Part shown: one piece after another, positions 1 to 7,499 of the stretch
Numbering within the stretch: the first letter of the stretch is position 1
How the letters are laid out: each line of letters starts with the position of its first letter
Assembly (NCBI GenBank): GCA_021604645.1
Contig: BQJJ01000004.1
Span: 1 to 64,000, forward strand
Source: Methyloligella sp.
GTDB taxonomy: Bacteria; Pseudomonadota; Alphaproteobacteria; Rhizobiales; HXMU1428-3
DNA length: 64,000 nucleotides
Direction of reading: 5' to 3'
Translations under genes and position numbers: made by a program
The notes under the pieces: generated by a model
What the model saw: only the letters and a program-made list of their open reading frames with translations
Told to the model about the DNA's origin: nothing
Database searches by the model: none

Positions 1-350
<350 letters not shown>

Positions 351-556
351 GCTCTCATTTAGCAATGCTTATAAGCATCTAATAAAACCGGTGAAATGGT
401 TTGTTAGCAAGCACCAACAATACCCAAGTGCATTTTAGTTGTATGCCAATAACTAAAACTGATTAAATCAGGCACTAACAAAATTACTAAAATACCAAAG
501 TTATCAATTATTGATTGATCAAATAATATAGTTCAGGCAGCCTGTGTGGTTTATTT
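351..556 (+). other. 23S-5S internal transcribed spacer
   Basis: This is an AT-rich spacer of about 205 bases between 23S and 5S rRNA. I see no tRNA cloverleaf and no plausible coding frame in it. ORFs on the opposite strand here are shadows of rRNA sequence. It is presumably transcribed with the operon and removed during maturation. Confidence 0.8.
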
Positions 557-672
557 GCCTGGTGATTATGGCGGAGCGCCTACACTCGATCCCATCTCGA
601 ACTCGACCGTGAAATGCTCCAGCGCCGATGGTACTTCGTCTTAAGACGCGGGAGAGTAGGTCGTTGCCAGGC
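557..672 (+). rRNA. rrf: 5S ribosomal RNA
   Basis: The 116-base unit starts with GCCTGGTGATTATGGCGGAG and ends with a complementary GCCAGGC, forming the terminal helix I of 5S rRNA. The internal sequence has the conserved CCCATCTCGAACTC loop and GGGAGAGTAGG near the 3' end. It lies about 205 bases after the 23S end, as expected for the last gene of an rRNA operon. No tRNA follows it. Confidence 0.96.
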
Positions 673-776
673 ATATAAACTACACAGGATGTTTTTAAGT
701 TGTGCTTTAGTTGCTCACAAAGCAATCGCACATTATCTATCAAGTCCTCTCTGATCGATTTTCAAATAAAATTATT

Positions 777-811
777 AAAAACGCCCTCAGCTTTGCTGGG
801 GGCGTTTTTTT
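777..811 (+). terminator. Terminator of the rRNA operon
   Basis: A GC-rich inverted repeat (ACGCCCTCAGC ... GCTGGGGGCGT) with a small loop is followed by a run of T. It sits about 105 bases after 5S rRNA and is a textbook intrinsic terminator. Confidence 0.9.
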
Positions 812-954
812 GTGTGGTTTTTTATACTTACTTCAATTCAATGTCTACTTTAGTCTAGTTCTTTATTTCTTTAATGTATAGATTTTGTTAATTATTAAGA
901 AAAAGGTTCTTTTTGTTGTTTAGTTAGTAGTTATTCTAAAATTGGGGCGTGTAA

Positions 955-1473
955 ATGAGAATTATACTAATAATACAATCGTTTTTATTTCTAACTGGAT
1001 GTGTTGCAAAAAATAGTAATTTACCGACAAATGTGGTTCAGAGACTTGGTGTTCAAAGCATTCATGTACAAAGCCAAATTCAGAATTCTGCTCTCATTGG
1101 CTATAAGGTAAATAGTCAAACTGTTACGCAGCAATTGAAGACTGCTGTTCGAGAGCAAACTCGGGATATTAACGGACCTAGAAAAGTTAAGGTTCATATT
1201 GTCGTCACTAAATATTTTCTTCCAAATTTGGGTGGGGATTTAGTTGGTTTTCACCCTATGCTGAATACGACAGTGACTATCTTAGATATTGCTAGCAACC
1301 AAAAGATTGTAGATTCTAAAAAGGTTCTTGTTAATCAAGCTGATTTTGATGGTGGAAATTGGATGGTGGTCCATTCATTTGGGAAAGAATCTGACAAAAA
1401 ATATGCCGATATGATTGGTCTTTATTCGAGAAAATTTCGTAAATGGTTGTTAAGCCAACATAAAGAAGAATGA
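955..1473 (+). CDS. Putative lipoprotein of unknown function
   Basis: The 172-residue product begins with a short basic and hydrophobic leader and a clear lipobox, LTGC, with Cys at about residue 16, so signal peptidase II processing and anchoring to a membrane are expected. The mature part has alternating polar and hydrophobic stretches compatible with a beta-rich fold; I do not recognise the family. It stands alone between the rRNA operon and a convergent oxidoreductase gene and has its own terminator right after the stop. The leader and lipobox are seen directly; no function can be assigned. Confidence 0.8.
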   Translation: MRIILIIQSFLFLTGCVAKNSNLPTNVVQRLGVQSIHVQSQIQNSALIGYKVNSQTVTQQLKTAVREQTRDINGPRKVKVHIVVTKYFLPNLGGDLVGFHPMLNTTVTILDIASNQKIVDSKKVLVNQADFDGGNWMVVHSFGKESDKKYADMIGLYSRKFRKWLLSQHKEE

Positions 1474-1490
1474 TCGTATCAAACTTAAAG

Positions 1491-1521
1491 AGGCCAATGG
1501 TTTAGTTCATTGGCTTTTTTT
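1491..1521 (+). terminator. Terminator after the lipoprotein gene
   Basis: An inverted repeat GCCAATG ... CATTGGC is followed by a T run. It lies between convergent genes and overlaps the last bases of the leftward oxidoreductase gene. Confidence 0.8.
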
Positions 1522-2104
1522 ATTTTGCATTCTTTCCGTGTTTTTTCATTTTCTCAAACCATTTTGCTTGTTTAATTTTGTCGGTATTTTCTACAGAGCC
1601 TATTATTGTGCATTTGATATTTTTAATACCAACCAGGTTGAGTATGTTTCTTTTTAAATTTCTTAGACTGTGAGAAAAGAAAAAAAAACGATAAACAAGA
1701 GCAGGCATACCCATTGTTATGATGATGTGTGCGGATTTATTTTCTAAAAGGCCTTGTGGGTATCCTTTTTTATAAGTGATGGCCACACCAGGTCTTAGTA
1801 ATTGCTCTAGAAAACCTTTTAAGAGCGCTGGCATGGTCCCTAACCAGAGTGGATAGATGATGACGATATGATCACTTTCTATTAGTGCTTCTTGAATTTC
1901 TTTTAGGTTTTCTGGTGTTCCTTCTTTTCCTTTTTCCCAATCCTCTTTTGACCTTAATAGGGGAAACTCAATTGAGGCTATATTGTAGAGTTTTATTGAA
2001 TGGTCTGCTATCTCGGCTCCGCTAATATAGGATGAGATTAATTCATGACATAAATGGTTTTCTTGAGTATCTGGATGTCCCTGAATAATTAGGATGTTTG
2101 ACAT
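1520..2104 (-). CDS. NAD(P)H dehydrogenase (quinone), flavodoxin-like fold
   Basis: The product looks like a KefF/MdaB/NQO-type FMN or FAD reductase that passes two electrons from NAD(P)H to quinones in the cytoplasm. The N-terminus has the nucleotide-phosphate-binding pattern ILIIQGHPD, followed by IVIIYPLWLGTMPALLKGFLEQ, where the P-W-G-P-like loop and the following helix contact flavin. Length (about 195 residues) is usual. I chose the ATG at 2104, preceded by GGAA, over a GTG four codons upstream. It is a single gene, convergent with the lipoprotein gene. Substrate is unknown, so no gene symbol is given. Confidence 0.88.
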   Translation of the reverse strand: MSNILIIQGHPDTQENHLCHELISSYISGAEIADHSIKLYNIASIEFPLLRSKEDWEKGKEGTPENLKEIQEALIESDHIVIIYPLWLGTMPALLKGFLEQLLRPGVAITYKKGYPQGLLENKSAHIIITMGMPALVYRFFFFSHSLRNLKRNILNLVGIKNIKCTIIGSVENTDKIKQAKWFEKMKKHGKNAK

Positions 2105-2268
2105 TACAATTTCCACATCGTTTTTACATTCGCAATTATTGAGGTTAGATCGCTTTTTCTTCTTGCATATTGATTTTTATCAAGCTGTTGAATTCAAGTT
2201 GATTTGTTTTTTCGGTCTATGAAACTGCTTTGTAAACGTGTTGTTTAATTGATGAAAGACAACAAAAT

Positions 2269-4113
2269 TTATTCATCCAAGGCAAAGACATAAACCTTGT
2301 CGCCTGTTGGGAAGCCCCAAATTTTACTCCCGCCAGCAGCCACAGAGATGTATTGTTTGCCATCTATTGCAAACGTAATGGGCGGCGCGTTTACACCTGG
2401 GCCGCAATTAAATGTCCATAATCGCTTTCCGTTCTCTGCATCAAAAGCACTGAAGTTGCCATTTCCCTCGCCTGTAAAAACAAGACCAGATTTGGTTGCA
2501 AGCACGCCGCCGACCAATGGCTGCTCTGTTTTGACCTGCCAGGCAAGTTGACCTTTGTTTTTCAAATCAACTGCTGACAGGGTGCCAAAACGAGGTTCTT
2601 CTGTTGGTGCGAAAACATAATAGGGAACCGCGGGTTTGTCTTTAGTGGCCGGGATATTTTTACGTTCATAAAAGAAGGGCATGTGCATGGACGCTACAAA
2701 GGCCAAGCCTCTTTGTTCATCTACAGATACTGGAGACCAGCTGGTGCCGCCACCAGGGCCTGGTGTAATACGGATACCTTTTTCAGTTGGGCGCTTAAAG
2801 AGGTTTTCTTGAGGGATCAATGGAGGTGATTTGAATAATAACTTTCCGTCTTTTCTGTCATGCACAAAATACCAGCCTAATTTACTGGCCTGACCAACGG
2901 CTGGAATTGTCTTACCGTCAATTTTGACATCAAAGAGGCTTGGTGGACTTGCTACATCATACCCCCATATGTCATGAGGCACTTGCTGATAGTGCCAAAC
3001 GACCTTGCCAGTATCGGCTTTTACCGCGACGAGTGACATGGTGTATAGATTGTCTCCTGGTCTGGTTTCACCAGCTGCTTGTGGAGATGGATTTCCAATG
3101 CCGAAAAATAACAAGCCTCGTTCCATATCAACAGCAGGGGCATGCCAGATTGAGCCGCCGCCATATTTCCAGGCATTTTTATATTTGTTAGCTGCTATTT
3201 TTTCGGCAGCTATATCTCTTGGTAGCTTATGGCCATAAGCAGTTTTTTGAGTAAAGCTGCCCTCCCAATTTGGTTTGGTGCTATTGAATTGCCAGAGGCG
3301 TTTGCCAGTTTTTGCGTCAAAGGCTGCCATAAAACCGGATCGGCCATATTTGCCGGCAAACCCATAAACGGTGCCAATGGGTGCGCCTTCACGTTCGCTC
3401 TCCAAATGAAGCCCAAAACCGACGCCTGTTATGCCAACAAATACTTTACCATCATAAACAAGAGGAGCCATATTGGCGCCCACTCCGGTTGATCCTGTTA
3501 CTTTGGTTTTTGGCCGTAGTTTATCGTTTTTCAACTGAGCTTTGTTTTCGGTTAATTCATCGCCTCGGACTGCCAAAGGAACATCCCAAACAACTTCACC
3601 TGTTTTCTGATCAAGCGCGATGAGGCGGGCATCTAAGGCTGCAATAAATATCAGACCATAGCCAATGGCAACACCTCGGTTTGCCGGGCCGCAACATAGG
3701 CGCTTTTCTTTACGGACGTGTTTATAGCGCCAAATTTCTTTACCTGTACCAGCCTCAAGGGCGACAACATGGGCAAAGGGAGTTGAAATATACATTACAC
3801 CGTCAGCAATGATAGGGCTTGTTTGAAAGGTTGCCTTTATGCCGGTTTCATAAATCCATTTTGGTTTTAGGTTTTTAATGTTGGATTTGTTAATTGCAGT
3901 GAGAGGGGAAAAACGCTGATTGGTATAGTCTCGCCCATAGGTGAGCCAATTGTTTTGATCTGCCTTTGCTGCTTGTAAGCGGTTATCATCAATATTGCTA
4001 GCGTTTAAATTGCCAGCGGTTAATGGTGCCGCCAGTGTTGTCAAAAGTATAATTTGCAGCAGAATTTTTCTAGATTTGAGAGAGTATTTTCTAATAAAGG
4101 TTTTTGCTGGCAT
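2269..4113 (-). CDS. PQQ-dependent periplasmic dehydrogenase (alcohol/aldose family)
   Basis: The product is a quinoprotein of about 614 residues with an N-terminal export signal and the eight-bladed beta-propeller pattern of tryptophan-docking repeats, for example ALEAGTGKEIWRY and ALDQKTGEVVWDV. The vicinal cysteine pair that stacks on PQQ is visible in RLCCGPANRGVA. The region RPGDNLYT is typical of methanol/ethanol/glucose dehydrogenases. No C-terminal cytochrome c domain follows, so electrons must go to a separate acceptor. The usual catalytic HDxWDYD motif reads HDIWGYD here, with Gly in the place of the first Asp. The ATG at 4113, with GGAG about 8 bases upstream, fits better than the in-frame GTG two codons earlier. 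No pqq synthesis genes are near. The substrate cannot be read from the sequence. Confidence 0.88.
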   Translation of the reverse strand: MPAKTFIRKYSLKSRKILLQIILLTTLAAPLTAGNLNASNIDDNRLQAAKADQNNWLTYGRDYTNQRFSPLTAINKSNIKNLKPKWIYETGIKATFQTSPIIADGVMYISTPFAHVVALEAGTGKEIWRYKHVRKEKRLCCGPANRGVAIGYGLIFIAALDARLIALDQKTGEVVWDVPLAVRGDELTENKAQLKNDKLRPKTKVTGSTGVGANMAPLVYDGKVFVGITGVGFGLHLESEREGAPIGTVYGFAGKYGRSGFMAAFDAKTGKRLWQFNSTKPNWEGSFTQKTAYGHKLPRDIAAEKIAANKYKNAWKYGGGSIWHAPAVDMERGLLFFGIGNPSPQAAGETRPGDNLYTMSLVAVKADTGKVVWHYQQVPHDIWGYDVASPPSLFDVKIDGKTIPAVGQASKLGWYFVHDRKDGKLLFKSPPLIPQENLFKRPTEKGIRITPGPGGGTSWSPVSVDEQRGLAFVASMHMPFFYERKNIPATKDKPAVPYYVFAPTEEPRFGTLSAVDLKNKGQLAWQVKTEQPLVGGVLATKSGLVFTGEGNGNFSAFDAENGKRLWTFNCGPGVNAPPITFAIDGKQYISVAAGGSKIWGFPTGDKVYVFALDE

Positions 4114-4344
4114 GCTCACTCTCCTTTACCCTTTTAGGGTATTATTTATGTGGCACCTTTTGAGCGCAAATATATAATATCGATTATATAAATATAAATC
4201 AAAAGCACTTTAGTTTATGGGCCCAGACCTTAAAATTTATGGATGGTATTTTTAATCAAGTTAAAATGAATTGGTTTCTTCGGGCTGTTTTTGTATTTCT
4301 TGTATGTATAAATTTTTTATTTTCTTTCTTTAAGGATATGATCC

Positions 4345-5538
4345 CTGACTTTTTCTAAGACTAAATCGATAGGTTTACTTGTTATTGCTGAACTGTTCGC
4401 GATGAGTTTGTGGTTCTTATCAAGTGCTGTTTTGCCGGATATGATGAAGGAGGTTGAGCTTAGTTCTTTCATTCAGGCTTTATTATCTAGTTCAGTAAAT
4501 ATTGGTTTTGTGATTGGTGCTCTTTTGATCGCCGTTTTTGGGGTCGCGGATCGTTTTGATGCCCGAAAGGTTTTTGCACTTTCTGCCATTCTGGCAGCCT
4601 TCTTCAATTATTCATTATTATTTCTGGAACTTGGTAGCGCTGTATCGATTTTTGCTCGAGGGTTAACAGGTGTTTGTCTTGCGGGTGTTTATCCGGTGGG
4701 GATGAAAATTGCCGTTGGCTGGGGGCAAAAGGATCGAGGGTTTTTAGTTGGATTGATGGTGGGGGCTTTAACTGTTGGGTCTGCGTTCCCTCATTTTGCA
4801 GCCTATGTTGGTGGTATGGATTGGAGGTTTGCAGTTGAGCTTGTTTCTTTCCTTTCGCTTATTGCTGGTGTGCTTGTTTTATTTTGTCAGCTAGGCCCAC
4901 ATGATAGCAGAGCCACAAAATTTCAATTCTCGGATATCTTTTTATGTTGGTCGAATAAATATATTCGTTATCCAATTCTAGGTTATTTGGGCCATATGTG
5001 GGAGCTCTATGCGATGTGGGCGTGGCTTTCAACTTTCGCTGCACTTTCGTTTCAAGTTTCTTTGGCGGAGACTGATGCCATTCGCCTTTCTAGCTTGGTT
5101 AGCTTTTTAGCTATTGCTCTTGGTGGGTTAGCTTGTGTTTTTGCAGGGGTGTTTGCCGATAAAATAGGTAAATCACAAGTAACGATTTATGCCATGGGGG
5201 TGAGTAGTGTTTCTGCACTTGCTACGGCTTTGAGCTTTGGTGGGCCTGTTTGGATTACTGTTTTCTTTATTTTGATATGGGGCATATCCATCATTCCAGA
5301 TTCAGCGCAATTCTCTGCGTTGGTGGCGGATCACACACCAGCAGACAAATCTGGGAGCATTTTAACTTTGCAAACAGCTCTTGGGTTTGGTTTGACAATC
5401 ATTACAGTGCAGGGAACTCCGTATTTAGTGGGGGCAATTGGGTGGCCTGCCACATTAGGCTTGATGGCGTTAGGTCCTTTGTTTGGTATTTACTTTATGC
5501 GCCAATATCTCAAGCTGAAACTATCAAATATTAAATAA
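4345..5538 (+). CDS. MFS transporter, 5' end uncertain
   Basis: This is a major facilitator superfamily transporter with about twelve hydrophobic segments. Helix 1 contains the family pattern AELFAMSLWF, and loop 2-3 the basic motif FDARKVFALSA. The first in-frame ATG (4402) would cut helix 1 in half and has no ribosome-binding site. The frame is open back to 4342 and carries the residues expected for helix 1, so the real start must be upstream. A CTG at 4345 lies 8 bases after AAGGA. Alternatively, the ATG at 4338 joins the frame if one T of the five-T run at 4350-4354 is removed. Substrate unknown; the closest general type is a DHA1-like or cyanate/nitrate-like permease. Confidence 0.82.
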   Translation: MTFSKTKSIGLLVIAELFAMSLWFLSSAVLPDMMKEVELSSFIQALLSSSVNIGFVIGALLIAVFGVADRFDARKVFALSAILAAFFNYSLLFLELGSAVSIFARGLTGVCLAGVYPVGMKIAVGWGQKDRGFLVGLMVGALTVGSAFPHFAAYVGGMDWRFAVELVSFLSLIAGVLVLFCQLGPHDSRATKFQFSDIFLCWSNKYIRYPILGYLGHMWELYAMWAWLSTFAALSFQVSLAETDAIRLSSLVSFLAIALGGLACVFAGVFADKIGKSQVTIYAMGVSSVSALATALSFGGPVWITVFFILIWGISIIPDSAQFSALVADHTPADKSGSILTLQTALGFGLTIITVQGTPYLVGAIGWPATLGLMALGPLFGIYFMRQYLKLKLSNIK

Positions 5539-5649
5539 AAACAATTATCTGCATCTTGCAATTAATGTTTTAGTTTATATATATGGTATGGGCTTTGAGC
5601 ATTATCTTTTTCACATTTAATTGGATGAATGCTCTAGCATTTTGTTTTC

Positions 5650-5696
5650 GAGCACAATTTTTCCGATCCTTGTTTCACTCTGGTCGGATTGTGCTC
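5650..5696 (+). promoter_or_regulatory. Long stem-loop just upstream of a Shine-Dalgarno site
   Basis: GAGCACAAT at 5650-5658 pairs perfectly with ATTGTGCTC at 5688-5696, and an inner TCCGA/TCGGA pair extends the hairpin. It is not followed by a T run. The ribosome-binding site AAGGAG of the small Tat protein starts about six bases after the stem. This suggests a 5' UTR control element or a transcript-stabilising hairpin. Confidence 0.5.
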
Positions 5697-5715
5697 TGGA
5701 TAAGGAGATCTTTTT

Positions 5716-5934
5716 ATGACAAATATTAAAACAACACGTCGCGATTTTATAAAAAACTCGGTTATTACTGGTGCAGTGACGGGAAGTATGATTGTGGCTT
5801 CGGGTAATGCTCTAGCAAAGATGTCCACTGATACAGATATAAGCGTCGCTAAAAACAGAGAAGTTCCCGTTTTAAATCAAGCGAATATGTTTGATTTGGC
5901 AGAAGCTTATGGATGGCTTGGACATGATCTTTAG
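5716..5934 (+). CDS. Small Tat-exported protein of unknown function
   Basis: The 72-residue product has an obvious twin-arginine signal: TRRDFIK near the N-terminus, then a weakly hydrophobic Gly/Ala/Val stretch ending in GNALA. The mature peptide would be only about 40 residues. AAGGAG lies upstream at good spacing. Such small Tat proteins often travel with, or serve, larger redox enzymes, but no such enzyme gene is directly adjacent; the PQQ dehydrogenase is about 1.6 kb away and on the other strand. It has its own terminator. Folding before export of so short a mature chain, perhaps around a cofactor or as a partner subunit, is inference. Confidence 0.72.
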   Translation: MTNIKTTRRDFIKNSVITGAVTGSMIVASGNALAKMSTDTDISVAKNREVPVLNQANMFDLAEAYGWLGHDL

Positions 5935-5991
5935 AAAAGAAGAGCCCTTAAGTCTGTGTGCTGAATAGCTCAAGGCTTTGTTTCTTTATTT

Positions 5992-6026
5992 GCCACCTTT
6001 TTGAAAGATAAAGGGTGGCTTTTTTG
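5992..6026 (+). terminator. Terminator after the small Tat gene
   Basis: GCCACC and GGTGGC form the stem, with A/T-rich extension, and a T run follows. Confidence 0.8.
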
Positions 6027-6168
6027 TGATTACTTTCAAATAATGTTACAGGTTTAAAATAAATATTGCTCAATATTCACATTTAAATTCAACAGCTTAC
6101 TGAACAACGCTTACCTTATTTTTTCCTAAATTTAGTCATTTTTGGCGCTCTATATCGTTCCTGAATTT

Positions 6169-6185
6169 CACGACACGGTGTCGTG
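6169..6185. promoter_or_regulatory. 17-bp perfect dyad, probable operator
   Basis: CACGACAC and GTGTCGTG are separated by a single G. The dyad is about 25 bases upstream of the start codon of the next small gene, in an otherwise AT-rich region, which is a usual place for a repressor or for a 5' UTR hairpin. Confidence 0.5.
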
Positions 6186-6210
6186 GATCTTAATCGGGAG
6201 ATTAAAAATT

Positions 6211-6399
6211 ATGACTAAATTTTTTACAATCGCAGCTTTAGGACTTTTGACATTAAACCTTTATGCACCAGCTTCTTTTGCCGGTGGAGATCGCTCTCAG
6301 TTGGATAAGGGCATTGTTTTTGAAAAACAGGAATGTCCAGAAGGTGAGACATGGAGCGAAGAAAAGAAGGCTTGTGAAAAGAAAACTGAAGTTAAGTAA
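6211..6399 (+). CDS. Small secreted protein of unknown function
   Basis: The protein of about 62 residues starts at the ATG with GGGAG upstream; the longer frame starting at 6142 would bury the signal peptide. A Sec signal of about 22 residues ends with ASFA, leaving about 40 mature residues with two cysteines in a Glu/Lys-rich context (KQECPEGETWSEEKKACEKK). The two Cys, spaced 13 apart, could form a disulfide in the periplasm. The pattern CPxGxxWxxxxxxC resembles small periplasmic proteins described only as hypothetical. It is a single gene between its own dyad and terminator. Confidence 0.75.
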   Translation: MTKFFTIAALGLLTLNLYAPASFAGGDRSQLDKGIVFEKQECPEGETWSEEKKACEKKTEVK

Positions 6400-6426
6400 T
6401 TAAACTTTTCTTAAACACTTTATTTA

Positions 6427-6460
6427 AATAGCGACCTTTTATTGGGTCGCTATTTTTTTA
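6427..6460 (+). terminator. Terminator after the small secreted protein gene
   Basis: AATAGCGACC and GGGTCGCTATT form a strong hairpin followed by seven T. Confidence 0.88.
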
Positions 6461-6578
6461 TTAAATAAAAATTACGAAATTTAGAGTATTCTTCGCTTCA
6501 CGGATTGATTGATAAGTAAAAAAATAAAAACTGATTTTGGTCCGTACCTTTTAGTCTTTTGGAGAGGGCTTTTATGTT

Positions 6579-7436
6579 ATGGCTAAAATTCTTTGTGTTG
6601 AAGATGAAGACTATTTACGTGCAGATATTGTTGAAGAGCTTGAAGAAGCTGGTCACATTGTTGTTCAGGCTGTGAATGGTCAAGATGGTTTAGAAAAAAT
6701 TATTACAGAGCAACCAGACTTGGTTATCAGTGATATTACAATGCCTGTTATGGATGGGTATGAGCTTATAAAACAGTTACGTTCTAAACATCCTGAATGT
6801 GATGAAATTCCTTTTATTTTTCTCTCAGCTTTAGCGGATAGAGACAATGTTCTTGAAGGTATGAAGCTTGGGTCTGATGATTACATGACCAAGCCGATTG
6901 ATTATGGGATGCTTCTTATTAAAGTTGATACGCGCTTGCGACAAGCGAAGCGTATGATTGTTAAAAAGCAAAAAGAGCAAATTAAACTATATGAATCTTT
7001 AAAGCAGCAAGCAATAAAAGAACAAATTTCTCTCTCATCTAAATTTAGTACTGAACACCCAAGAGAGATTGTGATTGTTGGCGAGAGTGATCAAAATTTA
7101 TGGAAATTCCAACAATTTCTTGAGCAAGTTGGTCATTATGTAACTGTGATTACAAGTGGTACGGCGTATTTACAAAAACAAGGTTCTCTTAATGCTGACA
7201 TAACTTGTTTTTGGACAAAGACAGATGACCTTGAAGTTAAAGACATACTTGAGAAGTATGACCCGAATACCGGCCCTTGCATTCTTGTTGTCCCTCAACT
7301 CGCTAATATTGCCATGAATGCGGACCTTACAGAGGAATTACTCTCTAAGCTACGAGGTGTGATTTGTTTACCTTGCCCGGAAGAGAAAATTTTTGAAGAA
7401 ATTCAAGATTGCCTTGAGGTACGTAGAGTTGCTTAA
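6579..7436 (+). CDS. Orphan response regulator with a second receiver-like domain
   Basis: Residues 1-125 are a complete receiver domain: acidic pocket E8-D9, phosphoacceptor Asp52 in SDITMP, Ser83 and Lys105 in MTKPID. A helical linker of about 30 residues rich in Lys/Gln follows. From about residue 155 the sequence again starts like a receiver (EIVIVGESDQNLWKFQQFLE) but lacks the acidic pair and the phosphoacceptor, so it looks like a degenerate receiver. There is no DNA-binding or enzymatic output domain. No histidine kinase lies nearby. It may act by protein-protein contact as in other single-domain or pseudo-receiver regulators, which is inference. Confidence 0.85.
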   Translation: MAKILCVEDEDYLRADIVEELEEAGHIVVQAVNGQDGLEKIITEQPDLVISDITMPVMDGYELIKQLRSKHPECDEIPFIFLSALADRDNVLEGMKLGSDDYMTKPIDYGMLLIKVDTRLRQAKRMIVKKQKEQIKLYESLKQQAIKEQISLSSKFSTEHPREIVIVGESDQNLWKFQQFLEQVGHYVTVITSGTAYLQKQGSLNADITCFWTKTDDLEVKDILEKYDPNTGPCILVVPQLANIAMNADLTEELLSKLRGVICLPCPEEKIFEEIQDCLEVRRVA

Positions 7437-7468
7437 GGTCATTTTTCTTAAATAGATTTAAGTATTTT

Positions 7469-7499
7469 AAAAAGCCCTGTTCGTTAGACGGGGCTTTTT
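7469..7499. terminator. Bidirectional terminator between convergent genes
   Basis: AAAGCCCTGT pairs with ACGGGGCTTT, with A-run and T-run flanks, so it can end both the response-regulator transcript and the leftward beta-helix transcript. It overlaps the stop end of the latter. Confidence 0.82.

Noticed and set aside
510-521. TTGATTGATCAA in the 23S-5S spacer as an FNR site
   Set aside because: The spacing between the half sites is two bases rather than four, and the place is inside an rRNA operon.
351-954. Search for a tRNA in the 23S-5S spacer or after 5S
   Set aside because: No cloverleaf, GTTCRANNC T-loop or CCA end was seen.
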